64,000 nt of DNA from Mycobacterium sp. Aquia_216 (GTDB lineage: Bacteria > Actinomycetota > Actinomycetes > Mycobacteriales > Mycobacteriaceae): positions 744,001 through 808,000 of the forward strand of contig NZ_CP113529.1 in NCBI RefSeq assembly GCF_026723865.1, read 5' to 3'. How positions within the stretch are numbered: the stretch's first letter is position 1; each line of letters begins with the position of its first letter. The notes beneath the pieces are model-generated. The model was not told where the DNA came from. It saw only the letters and a list, made by a program, of their open reading frames with translations, and made no database searches. Positions 26,251 to 35,445 of the stretch are shown piece by piece. The position numbers and the translations under genes are program-made.

Positions 26251-27194
26251 CGGCACGCCGCCAGGCTCGGCGAAGCCGGCACGGCCGTCGGCGTGGGGCA
26301 ATGCTGCGCCACTCGGCGCTTACCGGCTGACCGGCTGTTCAGCCAGCAAGCCAGGCCGCCGACCAGCAGGCCGATCGCGACACCGACGTCCGGGCGCTGC
26401 CCCAGCGCCAGCCAGCACAGCACCGCGGCCACCGCCGGAATGACGGCGAAGAGCATCGCCACCGCCGCCGCACCGTGAATGCTGATGGCGCGCAGGTAAA
26501 GACTGACCGCCAGCGTCGCGTTGAGCAGCACCATCGCGGTGACGGCGAAGGCGGCTTTGACGGCGTCGTGCACAGCGAAGGGCGTCAGCATCGCGAGCGC
26601 TGCCGCAGGAATGAGCGCGACGGCGTTCTGCACCGCGCCCATCGCGCGGAAGTCGACGCCCACGCAGTACCGCTGCTGGTACACACCGCCGGCCGAAAGG
26701 CCGAGCAGGCCCAGGACAAGCAGCACGATGACCGGGTCGATGCCGTGCGCGCCCATCAACCGCCTGGCACACGCGGCCAGCACCGCGACGACGCCGAGAA
26801 CCAGAGCGGTAAGCCGCTGCAGGCCGATCGGCTCGCGCAGGAACATCGCGGCGAGGATCGCCGTGGCGACCGGATTCATCGCGATCACCACGGCGCAGAG
26901 CACCGCGGGCGCCCCGAGCAGCAGCGCCTCGTAGACGCAGCAGAACTGCACGGCCTGGATGAACAGTCCGGCCACGATGACGTGACCGAACTGCGCCCCG
27001 CGTGGCCAGGCCGACCTGGCCACCAGGGCCAGGGCGGTCAGAATGATTGCCGCGGAGGCGAATCGGAGTACCAACACGGCCATGGGGGACATCGAGGCGA
27101 CGGCGAAGGCCCCGATGGGAAAACCGATCGCGTACGTCAGCGTCACCGTCGAGGCGGTGGTCCATGGCATGCGTGGCAAGTCCATACCGCCCAT
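26241..27194 (-). CDS. EamA/DMT-family transporter
   Basis: A 317-residue membrane protein with about ten transmembrane segments in two EamA repeats. The first repeat has ALLLGAPAVLCAVVIAMNPVATAILAAMFLREP, and the second ends with AMLFAVIPAVAAVLCWLALGQRPD; both contain the conserved Pro and the L-x-E/Q-x-P region of drug/metabolite transporters. It probably exports a small metabolite or amino acid. It is divergent from the LysR gene, which likely controls it. The last about 30 residues are polar. Confidence 0.83.
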   Translation of the reverse strand: MGGMDLPRMPWTTASTVTLTYAIGFPIGAFAVASMSPMAVLVLRFASAAIILTALALVARSAWPRGAQFGHVIVAGLFIQAVQFCCVYEALLLGAPAVLCAVVIAMNPVATAILAAMFLREPIGLQRLTALVLGVVAVLAACARRLMGAHGIDPVIVLLVLGLLGLSAGGVYQQRYCVGVDFRAMGAVQNAVALIPAAALAMLTPFAVHDAVKAAFAVTAMVLLNATLAVSLYLRAISIHGAAAVAMLFAVIPAVAAVLCWLALGQRPDVGVAIGLLVGGLACWLNSRSAGKRRVAQHCPTPTAVPASPSLAACRQN

Positions 27195-27310
27195 GGTCGC
27201 CGAGACCGACCCGCGCCGTCCAACGATTATTGACGATCACAATCGATCACGATCGCTTATCGGTCAGGCGGAAAGCAGAGGAAAGTCTGGGTGAGAAGGC
27301 GAATCGATTG

Positions 27311-27325
27311 ATCATTAATGCTGAT
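27311..27325. promoter_or_regulatory. LysR-type box (ATCA-N7-TGAT) upstream of the lysR-eamA pair
   Basis: ATCA and TGAT form a dyad that includes the LysR T-N11-A core. It sits 17 bases upstream of the LysR gene start, in the 148-bp gap to the divergent EamA gene, as expected for an autoregulatory site. The gap also contains several overlapping CGATC-rich stretches (27220-27260). Confidence 0.45.
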
Positions 27326-27342
27326 CGATCTAACCTGTTGTC

Positions 27343-28194
27343 ATGGGTCAGGTCCTCGATATCGCACCGCTGCGCAGCCTGGTAGCGGTCGCCGACTGCG
27401 GCGGGTTTCACCGGGCGGCGGCCGCGCTGCATCTGAGCCAGTCCGCGGTCAGTCAGCATCTGCGCAAAGTGGAGAGTGTGGTCGGCGAGCCGGTTGTGGA
27501 ACGCTCCGGGCGGGGCGTCCTGTTCACCGAAATCGGTCAGAGGGTGCTGCGGCATGCCCGCACCATCCTGGCGGCGCACGACACGGCACTCGAAGACCTG
27601 GGCGCCACCGAGCCCAAGCTGCTGACGATCGGTGCCACCGAGCACGGCGCCGACGTGATGCTGCCCGCCCTGACCAGCGTGCTGCGCGAGCGGCTTCCGG
27701 ATCGGCGGCCGCGCTTCCGGCTTGACCGCAACGTGTCCCTGGCGGACGCGATCGATCGGGGGCTGGTGGACCTGGCAATCATGCTCGACGGGTCGGGGCT
27801 GGATCGCGTTAATTCATCGGGAGTCGTTGGGCTGAAATGGATTTCGGCACGGTCCTTCGCCGCTCGCCGAGGGGAGCCGCTGCCGTTGGTGACCTATGCC
27901 GAGCCGTGCACCTTGCGCGAGCCGGCCTTCTCCATCCTCGAGAAAGCCGGCATCGATTACGAGATCGCCGCCGAATGTGGCGATCTGTCCGGGCTTTACG
28001 CGGCGGTGCGCTCAGGTCTCGGGTTTGCGTTGCTGCCGATGATCGGCAAGCTGCCCGACGGTCTGTGTCCCGCCGAGGGGCTGCCGCCCCCCAGCTGCGC
28101 CACGGTGCTTGTTCGCGGTCGCGCCGGCATCGATCCGGAGCTGCTAAGTGCCGTTGACGCCGCGGTGCGCGACGTGCTGGGCGCCGAAAGCTGA
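27343..28194 (+). CDS. LysR-family transcriptional regulator
   Basis: A 283-residue LysR regulator. The N-terminal winged helix (residues about 6-64) has GGFHRAAAALHLSQSAVSQHLRKVE as the helix-turn-helix. A type 2 periplasmic-binding-like domain follows (about 95-280). It probably controls the divergent EamA exporter, the usual pairing for this family, in response to the exported metabolite. Its 3' end overlaps the convergent alpha/beta-hydrolase gene by 51 bases, an unusually long overlap. Confidence 0.88.
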   Translation: MGQVLDIAPLRSLVAVADCGGFHRAAAALHLSQSAVSQHLRKVESVVGEPVVERSGRGVLFTEIGQRVLRHARTILAAHDTALEDLGATEPKLLTIGATEHGADVMLPALTSVLRERLPDRRPRFRLDRNVSLADAIDRGLVDLAIMLDGSGLDRVNSSGVVGLKWISARSFAARRGEPLPLVTYAEPCTLREPAFSILEKAGIDYEIAAECGDLSGLYAAVRSGLGFALLPMIGKLPDGLCPAEGLPPPSCATVLVRGRAGIDPELLSAVDAAVRDVLGAES

Positions 28195-29616
28195 ACTCGG
28201 GCCGCTGTAGGTAGCGGCGGCCAGCTCGAGGATCTCGGCACGGTCGGCGGCCAGGATGAACCCGGAGTTTATTGCCGTGTCGAGTGCGGTGGTAAAGCGT
28301 TCCAGGTACTCCGTCACCCCGCCGGGGTAGAGCCGGCGCACGGTTGCGTCGTCGAAGGGTTCGCCCGAGCCGAAGAGCGCGGCCATGATGCTCTCGACAG
28401 TGTCCACTGCGCCGCCGTAACCAGACGTGCGGGCGATCGGCACGTCCACCCACGGAGTCCGAATGCCGCCCTGGGCGAGACCGTTGCTATCCAGAACCGG
28501 TTGCGGCTCTTCTGTTTCCCCCGCCCCGCGCACCTCGATGGGTGGTGCGGTCGGGGCGGGCTCGCCGGTTCGTACCCACGTGTTCAGGGCCGCGATGGCC
28601 GCCTGCACGACGTAGTGATGTTGCGGCGCGAAGTTGATGAAGTGGCCGAGCTGCTGGCCCATCAGCATGTTGGTGGGTGCGTAGGCGGCGACAATGTCTT
28701 GCAGCGGCGCGGAGCCGGTGTCGATCGGCGCGACCTGGATCGTGTAGTTGTCGGCGTGTGCGGCGCCGGGAATCTCCCAGACCCGCAGCCGCTCGTTGTC
28801 CGGCTGCCGCGCGAAATAGTAGCCGTGCCGCACGGCGCCCAGCAAGTCGGTTTCGGTGATGATCGTGACGAGCGGGGCGCGCAGGTCGGGACGGAAATTG
28901 ACCGCTGCCGGTGTGCCGTTCTGCAATTCGTCGAAGATGGACCCGCCGTCCAGCGGTGCGGCAGAAGCGAATCGGGAATGCACCAGAAAGCCGTCGTAAA
29001 CTCCGGCGAGCGGATCGACCGCGTTGACGTAGGTGGTGAGAAACATTGCAGATTGCGATTCGCCCACGGCGACAACGTGTTTCGCATCGAGCCCACTCAG
29101 CACGTCGCCGATCCTGACGAGCGCGCCCGTCTGGGAATAGATGTCGTAGCAGAACGCATCGCCTGGGTGGTGCAAGGCGCCGTACCGGGCCGGATCCTGG
29201 CTTTTCAGCGACATGTCGACGCCGAGCATGCTGGCGCCGCCGTCCACCCCGACCTGCTGGGCCGATACCGCGACGTAGGCGTAGCCCGCCCGAACGATTT
29301 CGCGATGCGCCATCATCCACACCGCCGGAGCATCGATGCCGCCGCTCACGTTGAGCCACTCGACCAGGACCGTCCCGTTGAACCGGGCGCTGTCGGCCGG
29401 CGTCAGCACCACGATTCGCGTCGCGTAGTCCTGCTCGCCGGCCGGTGTCACCTGCCAGGCGCCGTCCGGCCCCAGCTTCGCTGCCGGGGCGTAGGACAAG
29501 GCCGTGCCGGAGATGAAGAACTCCTCGGCGATGTAGCCCAGGTCACCGATCTCAAAGCCGCCCAACAGCAGAGCGGGTTTTCCGGGCGCAGGCGTAACGA
29601 CCGGCAACTCCGTCAT
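28144..29616 (-). CDS. Alpha/beta hydrolase domain-containing protein
   Basis: About 490 residues, matching the large alpha/beta-hydrolase-domain family often annotated without function. The nucleophile elbow is GESQS (in VVAVGESQSAMFLTTYVN), and PGAAHADNY near residue 330 probably carries the catalytic histidine. There is no obvious signal peptide. The ATG at 29616 is preferred over upstream in-frame starts because GAAGG lies upstream and homology-like sequence begins with MTELPVVTP. Its 3' end overlaps the convergent LysR gene. It lies 28 bases after sigG on the same strand, so cotranscription with sigG is possible. Substrate unknown. Confidence 0.72.
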   Translation of the reverse strand: MTELPVVTPAPGKPALLLGGFEIGDLGYIAEEFFISGTALSYAPAAKLGPDGAWQVTPAGEQDYATRIVVLTPADSARFNGTVLVEWLNVSGGIDAPAVWMMAHREIVRAGYAYVAVSAQQVGVDGGASMLGVDMSLKSQDPARYGALHHPGDAFCYDIYSQTGALVRIGDVLSGLDAKHVVAVGESQSAMFLTTYVNAVDPLAGVYDGFLVHSRFASAAPLDGGSIFDELQNGTPAAVNFRPDLRAPLVTIITETDLLGAVRHGYYFARQPDNERLRVWEIPGAAHADNYTIQVAPIDTGSAPLQDIVAAYAPTNMLMGQQLGHFINFAPQHHYVVQAAIAALNTWVRTGEPAPTAPPIEVRGAGETEEPQPVLDSNGLAQGGIRTPWVDVPIARTSGYGGAVDTVESIMAALFGSGEPFDDATVRRLYPGGVTEYLERFTTALDTAINSGFILAADRAEILELAAATYSGPSSAFGAQHVAHRGVNGT

Positions 29617-29644
29617 GAGCGACACCTTCTTGGCTCGGGCCCCG

Positions 29645-30700
29645 TCATAGGGAACGGGGCAGCCCGAATTTCGTGAACAACGCGTCGTCGGAGAATGCAA
29701 CCACATGCGACACCCCGTCGGTGCGCACATCCAGCACATGCAGCTGAAACGGCACGTGCTGCCGGCCGGCTCGCATGTACATCGCGGCGGCGGGCTGGCC
29801 GTTGGCGACCAGCGGGATCATCCGCATGTCGCCCGGCAATTCGGCCGGACACTGCTGGTGAATCAGGGTGATGATCGCCTGCGCGCCTTGGTACCAACCG
29901 GTGTACGGCGGCATTTCCCAAACCGCCTCGGCGGTGAACAGTTCGACCAGCCGGTCGATGTCGTAGGACTCGAACGCCGCGATGTAGCGGGCCAGCAGGT
30001 CCTGCGCCTCGGTCGAATCCGGCGGCGCCAGGTGATCGCTCGAGCTGGGCTGGATGGTTTCCAGCTGGGAGCGGGCCCGCTGCAGCAGGCTGTTGACGGC
30101 GGTCGTGGTGGTACCGACCGCGTCGGCCACTTCGGCCGCCTTCCACTGCAGCACGTCGCGCAGCAGCAGCACCGCCCGCTGCCGGGGTGAGAGATGCTGC
30201 AGCGCAGCGACAAATGCCAACCGCACCGATTCGCGGGAGCCCACGATGACCGACGGGTCGGCCGGATCCTGCGTCAGGTCGGGCAGCGGTTCGAGCCAGG
30301 GCACCTCGCGGCGTTCCACCAGCTCGGCAGTCGGATCCGCGCTGGGGCCGCCGAGCCCGATGGGCAACGGCCGTCGCTGCCGCCCCTCCAGCGCGGTCAG
30401 GCAGGTGTTGGTGGCGATGCGGTGCAGCCAGGTTCGCATCGATGACTTGCCTTCGAACCGGTCGTAGGCCTTCCAGGCCCGCAGCAGCGTCTCCTGCACC
30501 AGGTCCTCGGCGTCGTGCAAGGATCCGGTCATCCGATAGCAGTGCGCCAGCAATTCGCGACGATAGGGCTCGGCATGGGCTGAGAAATCGCCGTGGCCCC
30601 CGCCCACGGCGGGGAGTTCTGCGTCGCCGGAGTTCTCCGCGAGCACGCTCACCCGAATGAGCCTACGCAGAGCCTCGGACCATAGCGCCGCAGGAGCCAT
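29645..30700 (-). CDS. sigG: ECF sigma factor SigG with C-terminal SnoaL-like domain
   Basis: A 351-residue extracytoplasmic-function sigma factor. Region 2 is at about residues 45-110 (YRMTGSLHDAEDLVQETLLRAW, then GKSSMRTWLHRIATN). Region 4 is at about 160-215 (LSPRQRAVLLLRDVLQWKAAEVADAVG). A SnoaL-like domain follows at about 230-345, as in SigG/SigJ-type factors, where it contributes to regulation in place of a classical anti-sigma factor. Synteny fits Rv0182c, divergent from the monoacylglycerol lipase gene. AGGGG seven bases before the ATG supports the start at 30700; a shorter start at GTG 30652 is possible. Confidence 0.9.
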   Translation of the reverse strand: MAPAALWSEALRRLIRVSVLAENSGDAELPAVGGGHGDFSAHAEPYRRELLAHCYRMTGSLHDAEDLVQETLLRAWKAYDRFEGKSSMRTWLHRIATNTCLTALEGRQRRPLPIGLGGPSADPTAELVERREVPWLEPLPDLTQDPADPSVIVGSRESVRLAFVAALQHLSPRQRAVLLLRDVLQWKAAEVADAVGTTTTAVNSLLQRARSQLETIQPSSSDHLAPPDSTEAQDLLARYIAAFESYDIDRLVELFTAEAVWEMPPYTGWYQGAQAIITLIHQQCPAELPGDMRMIPLVANGQPAAAMYMRAGRQHVPFQLHVLDVRTDGVSHVVAFSDDALFTKFGLPRSL

Positions 30701-30717
30701 TACGCTGCCCCTAATGA

Positions 30718-31563
<846 letters not shown>

Positions 31564-31684
31564 GCGCTGCCGCCAGATGTCAGGGCACTCCCGTATTTTG
31601 GCGCTATGACCCGCGCCGGCGACGATGCAGTGGGGGCATGTCCCGCTTGCCGGGGTGGACGCAGCGATGAAGAGGAGCGGCGCT

Positions 31685-32434
31685 ATGGCTGATGACAAGA
31701 TGTTGGCGCGCATCGCCGCGCTGCTGCGTCAGGCCGAAGGCACCGACAACACGCATGAGGCGGACGCCTTCATGACCGCCGCGCAGCGGTTGGCGACGGC
31801 GGCGTCCATCGACTTGGCGGTCGCCCGGTCCCATGCGTCCCACCGCTCGGCGGCCCAAGCGCCGATCCAGCGGACCGTCACGATCGGGACGGCGGGCACC
31901 AAGGGGTTGCGGACATACGTACAGCTCTTTGTGCTGATCGCATTGGCCAACGACGTGCGCTGCGACGTGGCGTCGAATTCGACGTTCGTTTACGCCTACG
32001 GATTCGCCGAGGACATCGACGCCAGCCACGCGCTGTACGCGAGTCTGGTCGTTCAGATGGTGCGGGCATCGGATGCCTACCTCGCCTCGGGCGCGCACCG
32101 GCCCACCCCGACGATCACTGCCCGGCTCAACTTCCAGCTGGCGTTCGGTGCCCGGGTCGGTCAGCGGCTGAGCGAGGCGCGTGAGGAGACCCGGCGCGAG
32201 GCGACCAAGGACCGCAGCCGCCGGCCCGGTACCGCTATCGCGCTGCGGGACAAGGATGTCGAGCTGCATGACCATTACCGCAGGGCGTCCAGGGCGCGCG
32301 GCACGTGGCAGGCCAGCCGAGCGACGGCGGGGTATTCGTCGGCGGCGCGGCGTGCGGGTGACCGGGCCGGCAAGCGGGCGCGGCTCGGCAACAGTCCCGA
32401 GCTGCCCGGAGCGCGGAGCGCGCTGGGGACGTGA
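31685..32434 (+). CDS. DUF2786-containing protein (Rv0184-like)
   Basis: A 249-residue cytoplasmic protein, the same length as I recall for Rv0184. The N-terminal about 45 residues (MLARIAALLRQAEGTDNTHEADAFMTAAQRLAT) fit the DUF2786 pattern found in phage- and mycobacteria-related proteins. The C-terminal about 60 residues are very basic (Arg/Lys/Ala), suggesting nucleic-acid binding. AGAGGAG seven bases before ATG 31685 decides the start over two upstream ATGs. The stop overlaps the GTG of the next gene. Function unknown. Confidence 0.83.
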   Translation: MADDKMLARIAALLRQAEGTDNTHEADAFMTAAQRLATAASIDLAVARSHASHRSAAQAPIQRTVTIGTAGTKGLRTYVQLFVLIALANDVRCDVASNSTFVYAYGFAEDIDASHALYASLVVQMVRASDAYLASGAHRPTPTITARLNFQLAFGARVGQRLSEAREETRREATKDRSRRPGTAIALRDKDVELHDHYRRASRARGTWQASRATAGYSSAARRAGDRAGKRARLGNSPELPGARSALGT

Positions 32435-32952
32435 CCGCGGGGGATGCGCCGAAGCGGGATTCCCAACGCTCCAAGGTGTATGCGGCCGAGGAGTTCGTCC
32501 GTACGCTGTTCGACCGCGCCGCTGAGCACGGCTCTTCGGTGGTGGAGTTTTTCGGCACACAGTTGACGCTTCCGCCGGAAGCGCGATTCGGCTCCGTGGC
32601 GGCGGCGCAGCGCTATGTTGACCAGGTGCTTGCGCTACCGGCGGTGCGGGAACGCTGGTCCGAAGTGTCGCCGTCGAGGGTGCGGCCACGGCGGGCCGCA
32701 ACCGCGGCGCACTACGAAAACTATGACGGCGCAGGCGTTATCGCGGTTCCGGATCGTGACACCGCCGACTGGGCGCTGCGCGAGCTGGTGCTGCTGCACG
32801 AGGTGGCGCATCACCTGTGCCAGGCACAGCCCCCGCACGGCCCGGAGTTCGTCGACACTATCTGCACATTGGCGGAGCTGGTGATGGGACCGGAGCTGGG
32901 GCACGTGTTGCGGGTGGTCTACGCCAAAGAGGGTGTGCGGTGGACGGATTAG
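32431..32952 (+). CDS. HExxH-motif putative metallohydrolase (Rv0185-like)
   Basis: A 173-residue protein with a zinc-protease-like HEVAH motif at residues 123-127 in LVLLHEVAHHLCQAQPPHGPEF. The following PPHGPEF supplies another possible ligand (His138). It resembles a small actinobacterial family of putative metallohydrolases; no substrate is known. The GTG start overlaps the stop of the DUF2786 gene (GTGA), so the two are translationally coupled and may act together. Its end overlaps the glucosidase gene by 13 bases. Confidence 0.82.
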   Translation: MTAGDAPKRDSQRSKVYAAEEFVRTLFDRAAEHGSSVVEFFGTQLTLPPEARFGSVAAAQRYVDQVLALPAVRERWSEVSPSRVRPRRAATAAHYENYDGAGVIAVPDRDTADWALRELVLLHEVAHHLCQAQPPHGPEFVDTICTLAELVMGPELGHVLRVVYAKEGVRWTD

Positions 32953-35054
32953 GGGACCCGGACGTCCGGGCGCGCGACGTCGAAAGCCGGATGACCGACG
33001 ACGAGCGGTTCTCGCTGCTGGTCGCCGTGATGGGGGTATCGGAACTGTGGCCGCTGCCGGATGACCGCATTCCGCCCGGCACCCCGATGAGTGCCGGATA
33101 CGTGCCCGGGATCCCCCGGCTCGGCGTCCCGGCGCTGCGGATGAGCGATGCCGGTCTCGGAGTCACCAATCCCGGCTACCGGCCGGGTGACACCGCTACC
33201 GCGTTACCGGCCGGCTTGGCGCTGGCCGCCGGTTTCGATCCCGCCCTCGCCCGCACCGCGGGCCAGGTGATCGGCCGGGAGGCGCGCAGCCGCGGATTCA
33301 ACGTGCAACTGGCGGGCGCGATGAACCTGGCGCGCGACCCACGCAATGGGCGAAACTTCGAATACGTCTCGGAGGACCCGCTTTTGACCGCCACCATCGC
33401 CGCCGAGTCGGTCAACGGGATACAGCGACAGGGTGTCATCTCGACGGTCAAGCATTATTCGCTGAACTGCAACGAGACCAACCGGCACTGGCTGAACGCG
33501 GTCATCGACCCCGACGCACACCGCGAATCCGACTTGCTGGCCTTCGAGATCGCGATCGAGCGGTCGCAGCCCGGCGCCGTGATGACGGCCTACAACAAGG
33601 TCAATGGTGACTATGCCTCGGCGAACCGGGTGTTGATCCACGACGTGCTGAAAGATGTTTGGGGATACCGTGGTTGGGTCATGTCCGACTGGGGCGCCAC
33701 ACCGAGCTGGGAGTGCGCGCTGCACGGCCTGGACCAGGAGTGTGGTGCCCAGATTGACACGGTGTTCTGGGGTGCGGAGGCGTTCACCGAGCCGCTGCGG
33801 TCCGCCTACGCCGACGGCAGGTTGTCCAAAGAGCGTCTTTCCGACATGGTTCGACGGATTCTGCGTTCGATGTTCGCGGTCGGTATCGATGTGGGTGGGC
33901 CAGCACCGAAGCCGGATATGAACGCGCACAACCAGGTTGCGTTGCAGATCGCGCGGCAGGGAATCGTGTTGTTACAGAATCGCGGGCTACTGCCGCTGGC
34001 AGCCGGTGCCCGCATCGCCGTGATCGGCGGCTACGCACAACTCGGGGTGCCGACGGGCTGTGGGTCGAGTGCCGTCCTACCCCCGGGTGGCTACGCGCAC
34101 GTGGTCCCGATCGGCGGCCCGGGCCTGACGGGAGGTACCCGAAATCTGTACCTGCTGCCGTCCAGCCCACTCGACGAGCTCAGGAAGCAATTTCCCAACG
34201 CGCAGATCGAGTTTGATCCGGGACTCAGCCCGGCGGAGGCGGTGCTGGCCGCACGGCGCACCGACGTCGCGATCGTGTTCGCGGTCCGCGTCGAAGGCGA
34301 GGGCTTCGATAGCGCCGACTTGTCGCTGCCGTGGGGCCAGGACGCGGTCATCGCGGCGGTTGCGGCCGCAAACCCGAACACCGTGGTGGTGCTGCAGACC
34401 GGTAACCCCGTGGTCATGCCGTGGCGAGATTCGGTGAACGCCATCGTCCAGGCCTGGTATCCCGGCCAGGCCGGTGGCCAAGCGATCGCGGAGATCGTTG
34501 CCGGGCAAGTGAATCCGTCCGGACGGCTGCCGATCACGTTTCCGGTCGAACTTGACCAGACGCCGCGCCCGGAGCTGACTTGCTTCGGGGCCGCGTGGGG
34601 GACACCGACCACGATCGATTATTTCGAAGGAGCCGAGGTCGGGTACCGGTGGTTCGCCGGCCGGGGCCTGACGCCGTTGTTCGCGTTCGGTCATGGCTTG
34701 TCTTACACCAGCTTTGAGTACCGTGACTTGATGGTCACCGGCGGTGACACCGTGACGGCGAGCTTCACCGTCATCAACACCGGCGATCGTCGCGGGGCCG
34801 ATGTCCCGCAGCTGTATCTGACCGATGCCGGCGGTGAGCAACGGCTGCGGTTGCTGGGATTCGAACGGATCGAGCTGGACCCGGGCGCGACGCGCCGGGT
34901 AACGATAGCGGCCGACCCGCGCCTGCTCGCCCGTTATGAGGGCGGGTGCTGGCGGATCACGCCGGGCTGCCACGCGGTGGCGGTCGGCGCCTCGGCGGTC
35001 GCGTTCCGGCTGACGGCGGAGGCCGAGCTGACCGGTCGTGCGTTCGGGTGCTGA
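32940..35054 (+). CDS. bglS: Family 3 beta-glucosidase BglS
   Basis: About 704 residues, a glycoside hydrolase family 3 enzyme. The N-terminal barrel has STVKHYSLNCNE and VMSDWGA, where the Asp near residue 250 is the expected nucleophile. The second alpha/beta domain follows (about 330-560), and a fibronectin-type-III-like domain ends the protein (about 600-690, with GDRRGADVPQLYL). It would release glucose or related sugars from beta-glucosides. The GTG at 32940 is preceded by AAAGAGGG and overlaps the previous gene by 13 bases. No signal peptide is visible, so a cytoplasmic location is likely. The family member in M. tuberculosis (Rv0186) has 691 residues. Confidence 0.9.
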   Translation: MDGLGDPDVRARDVESRMTDDERFSLLVAVMGVSELWPLPDDRIPPGTPMSAGYVPGIPRLGVPALRMSDAGLGVTNPGYRPGDTATALPAGLALAAGFDPALARTAGQVIGREARSRGFNVQLAGAMNLARDPRNGRNFEYVSEDPLLTATIAAESVNGIQRQGVISTVKHYSLNCNETNRHWLNAVIDPDAHRESDLLAFEIAIERSQPGAVMTAYNKVNGDYASANRVLIHDVLKDVWGYRGWVMSDWGATPSWECALHGLDQECGAQIDTVFWGAEAFTEPLRSAYADGRLSKERLSDMVRRILRSMFAVGIDVGGPAPKPDMNAHNQVALQIARQGIVLLQNRGLLPLAAGARIAVIGGYAQLGVPTGCGSSAVLPPGGYAHVVPIGGPGLTGGTRNLYLLPSSPLDELRKQFPNAQIEFDPGLSPAEAVLAARRTDVAIVFAVRVEGEGFDSADLSLPWGQDAVIAAVAAANPNTVVVLQTGNPVVMPWRDSVNAIVQAWYPGQAGGQAIAEIVAGQVNPSGRLPITFPVELDQTPRPELTCFGAAWGTPTTIDYFEGAEVGYRWFAGRGLTPLFAFGHGLSYTSFEYRDLMVTGGDTVTASFTVINTGDRRGADVPQLYLTDAGGEQRLRLLGFERIELDPGATRRVTIAADPRLLARYEGGCWRITPGCHAVAVGASAVAFRLTAEAELTGRAFGC

Positions 35055-35090
35055 TTGGCGATCCGAACGCAACGACCGGGCCGGCGGGCG

Positions 35091-35237
35091 TTACGTGACG
35101 GGCACCAATGCTTCGCCGCAGGTGCAGCGGTAATCTTCGTCTGCGCCGGAGCAGTGGCATCCGACCTCGATGCGGACGCGACACCCGCATCCATCGTGAC
35201 CGCAAGTCAGCAGGGTCCCCTCGTCGTAATGCACCAT
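35091..35237 (-). CDS. mymT: Copper metallothionein MymT
   Basis: A 48-residue cysteine-rich protein, too small for routine gene finding. It has seven cysteines (residues 12, 17, 19, 27, 29, 38, 40) in the pattern TC-x4-CGC...GCHC...RCTC, and starts with [10 protein letters not shown]. This closely matches the M. tuberculosis metallothionein MymT (Rv0186A), which binds several Cu(I) ions and protects against copper. AAGGG eight bases before the ATG supports the start; a GTG three codons upstream is possible. A perfect RicR box lies about 100 bp upstream (35339-35353), so copper induction through RicR is expected. Confidence 0.93.
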   Translation of the reverse strand: MVHYDEGTLLTCGHDGCGCRVRIEVGCHCSGADEDYRCTCGEALVPVT

Positions 35238-35259
35238 GTGAATCACCCTTGTCGTTATG

Positions 35260-35286
35260 GGATTCCGGTGAGATGCAGCGGAATCC
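35260..35286 (-). promoter_or_regulatory. Stem-loop in the mymT leader
   Basis: GGATTCCG and CGGAATCC are perfect 8-base inverted arms with an 11-base loop, lying 23-49 bases upstream of the mymT ATG. If transcription starts just downstream of the RicR box, this forms a hairpin in the 5' untranslated region. Its role is unknown. Confidence 0.5.
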
Positions 35287-35338
35287 GGTGGTTACTTTCC
35301 CGTGGTTGCCCGCCGAGCGGACCGCCACACGCAATGTA

Positions 35339-35353
35339 TACCCCATACGGGTA
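35339..35353. promoter_or_regulatory. RicR operator upstream of mymT
   Basis: TACCC-CATAC-GGGTA is a perfect match to the palindromic RicR box (TACCC-N5-GGGTA) known from the M. tuberculosis RicR copper regulon. Read on the minus strand it is followed at once by a TATACATT stretch that can serve as a -10 region, so repressor binding would cover the mymT promoter. Confidence 0.9.
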
Positions 35354-35432
35354 CCTGGTAAAGCATCGGCGCGGTGTCGGCTCTCGATCGGATGCCTGAC
35401 CAGGTGCCGCGGCCAGGTGAACCGGTCCCGGC

Positions 35433-35438
35433 TAGCGT
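35433..35438 (+). promoter_or_regulatory. Putative -10 element of a leaderless O-methyltransferase transcript
   Basis: TAGCGT fits TANNNT and lies seven bases before ATG 35446. No Shine-Dalgarno sequence is visible there. Leaderless transcription is therefore likely. Confidence 0.4.
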
Positions 35439-35445
35439 TGACCGC

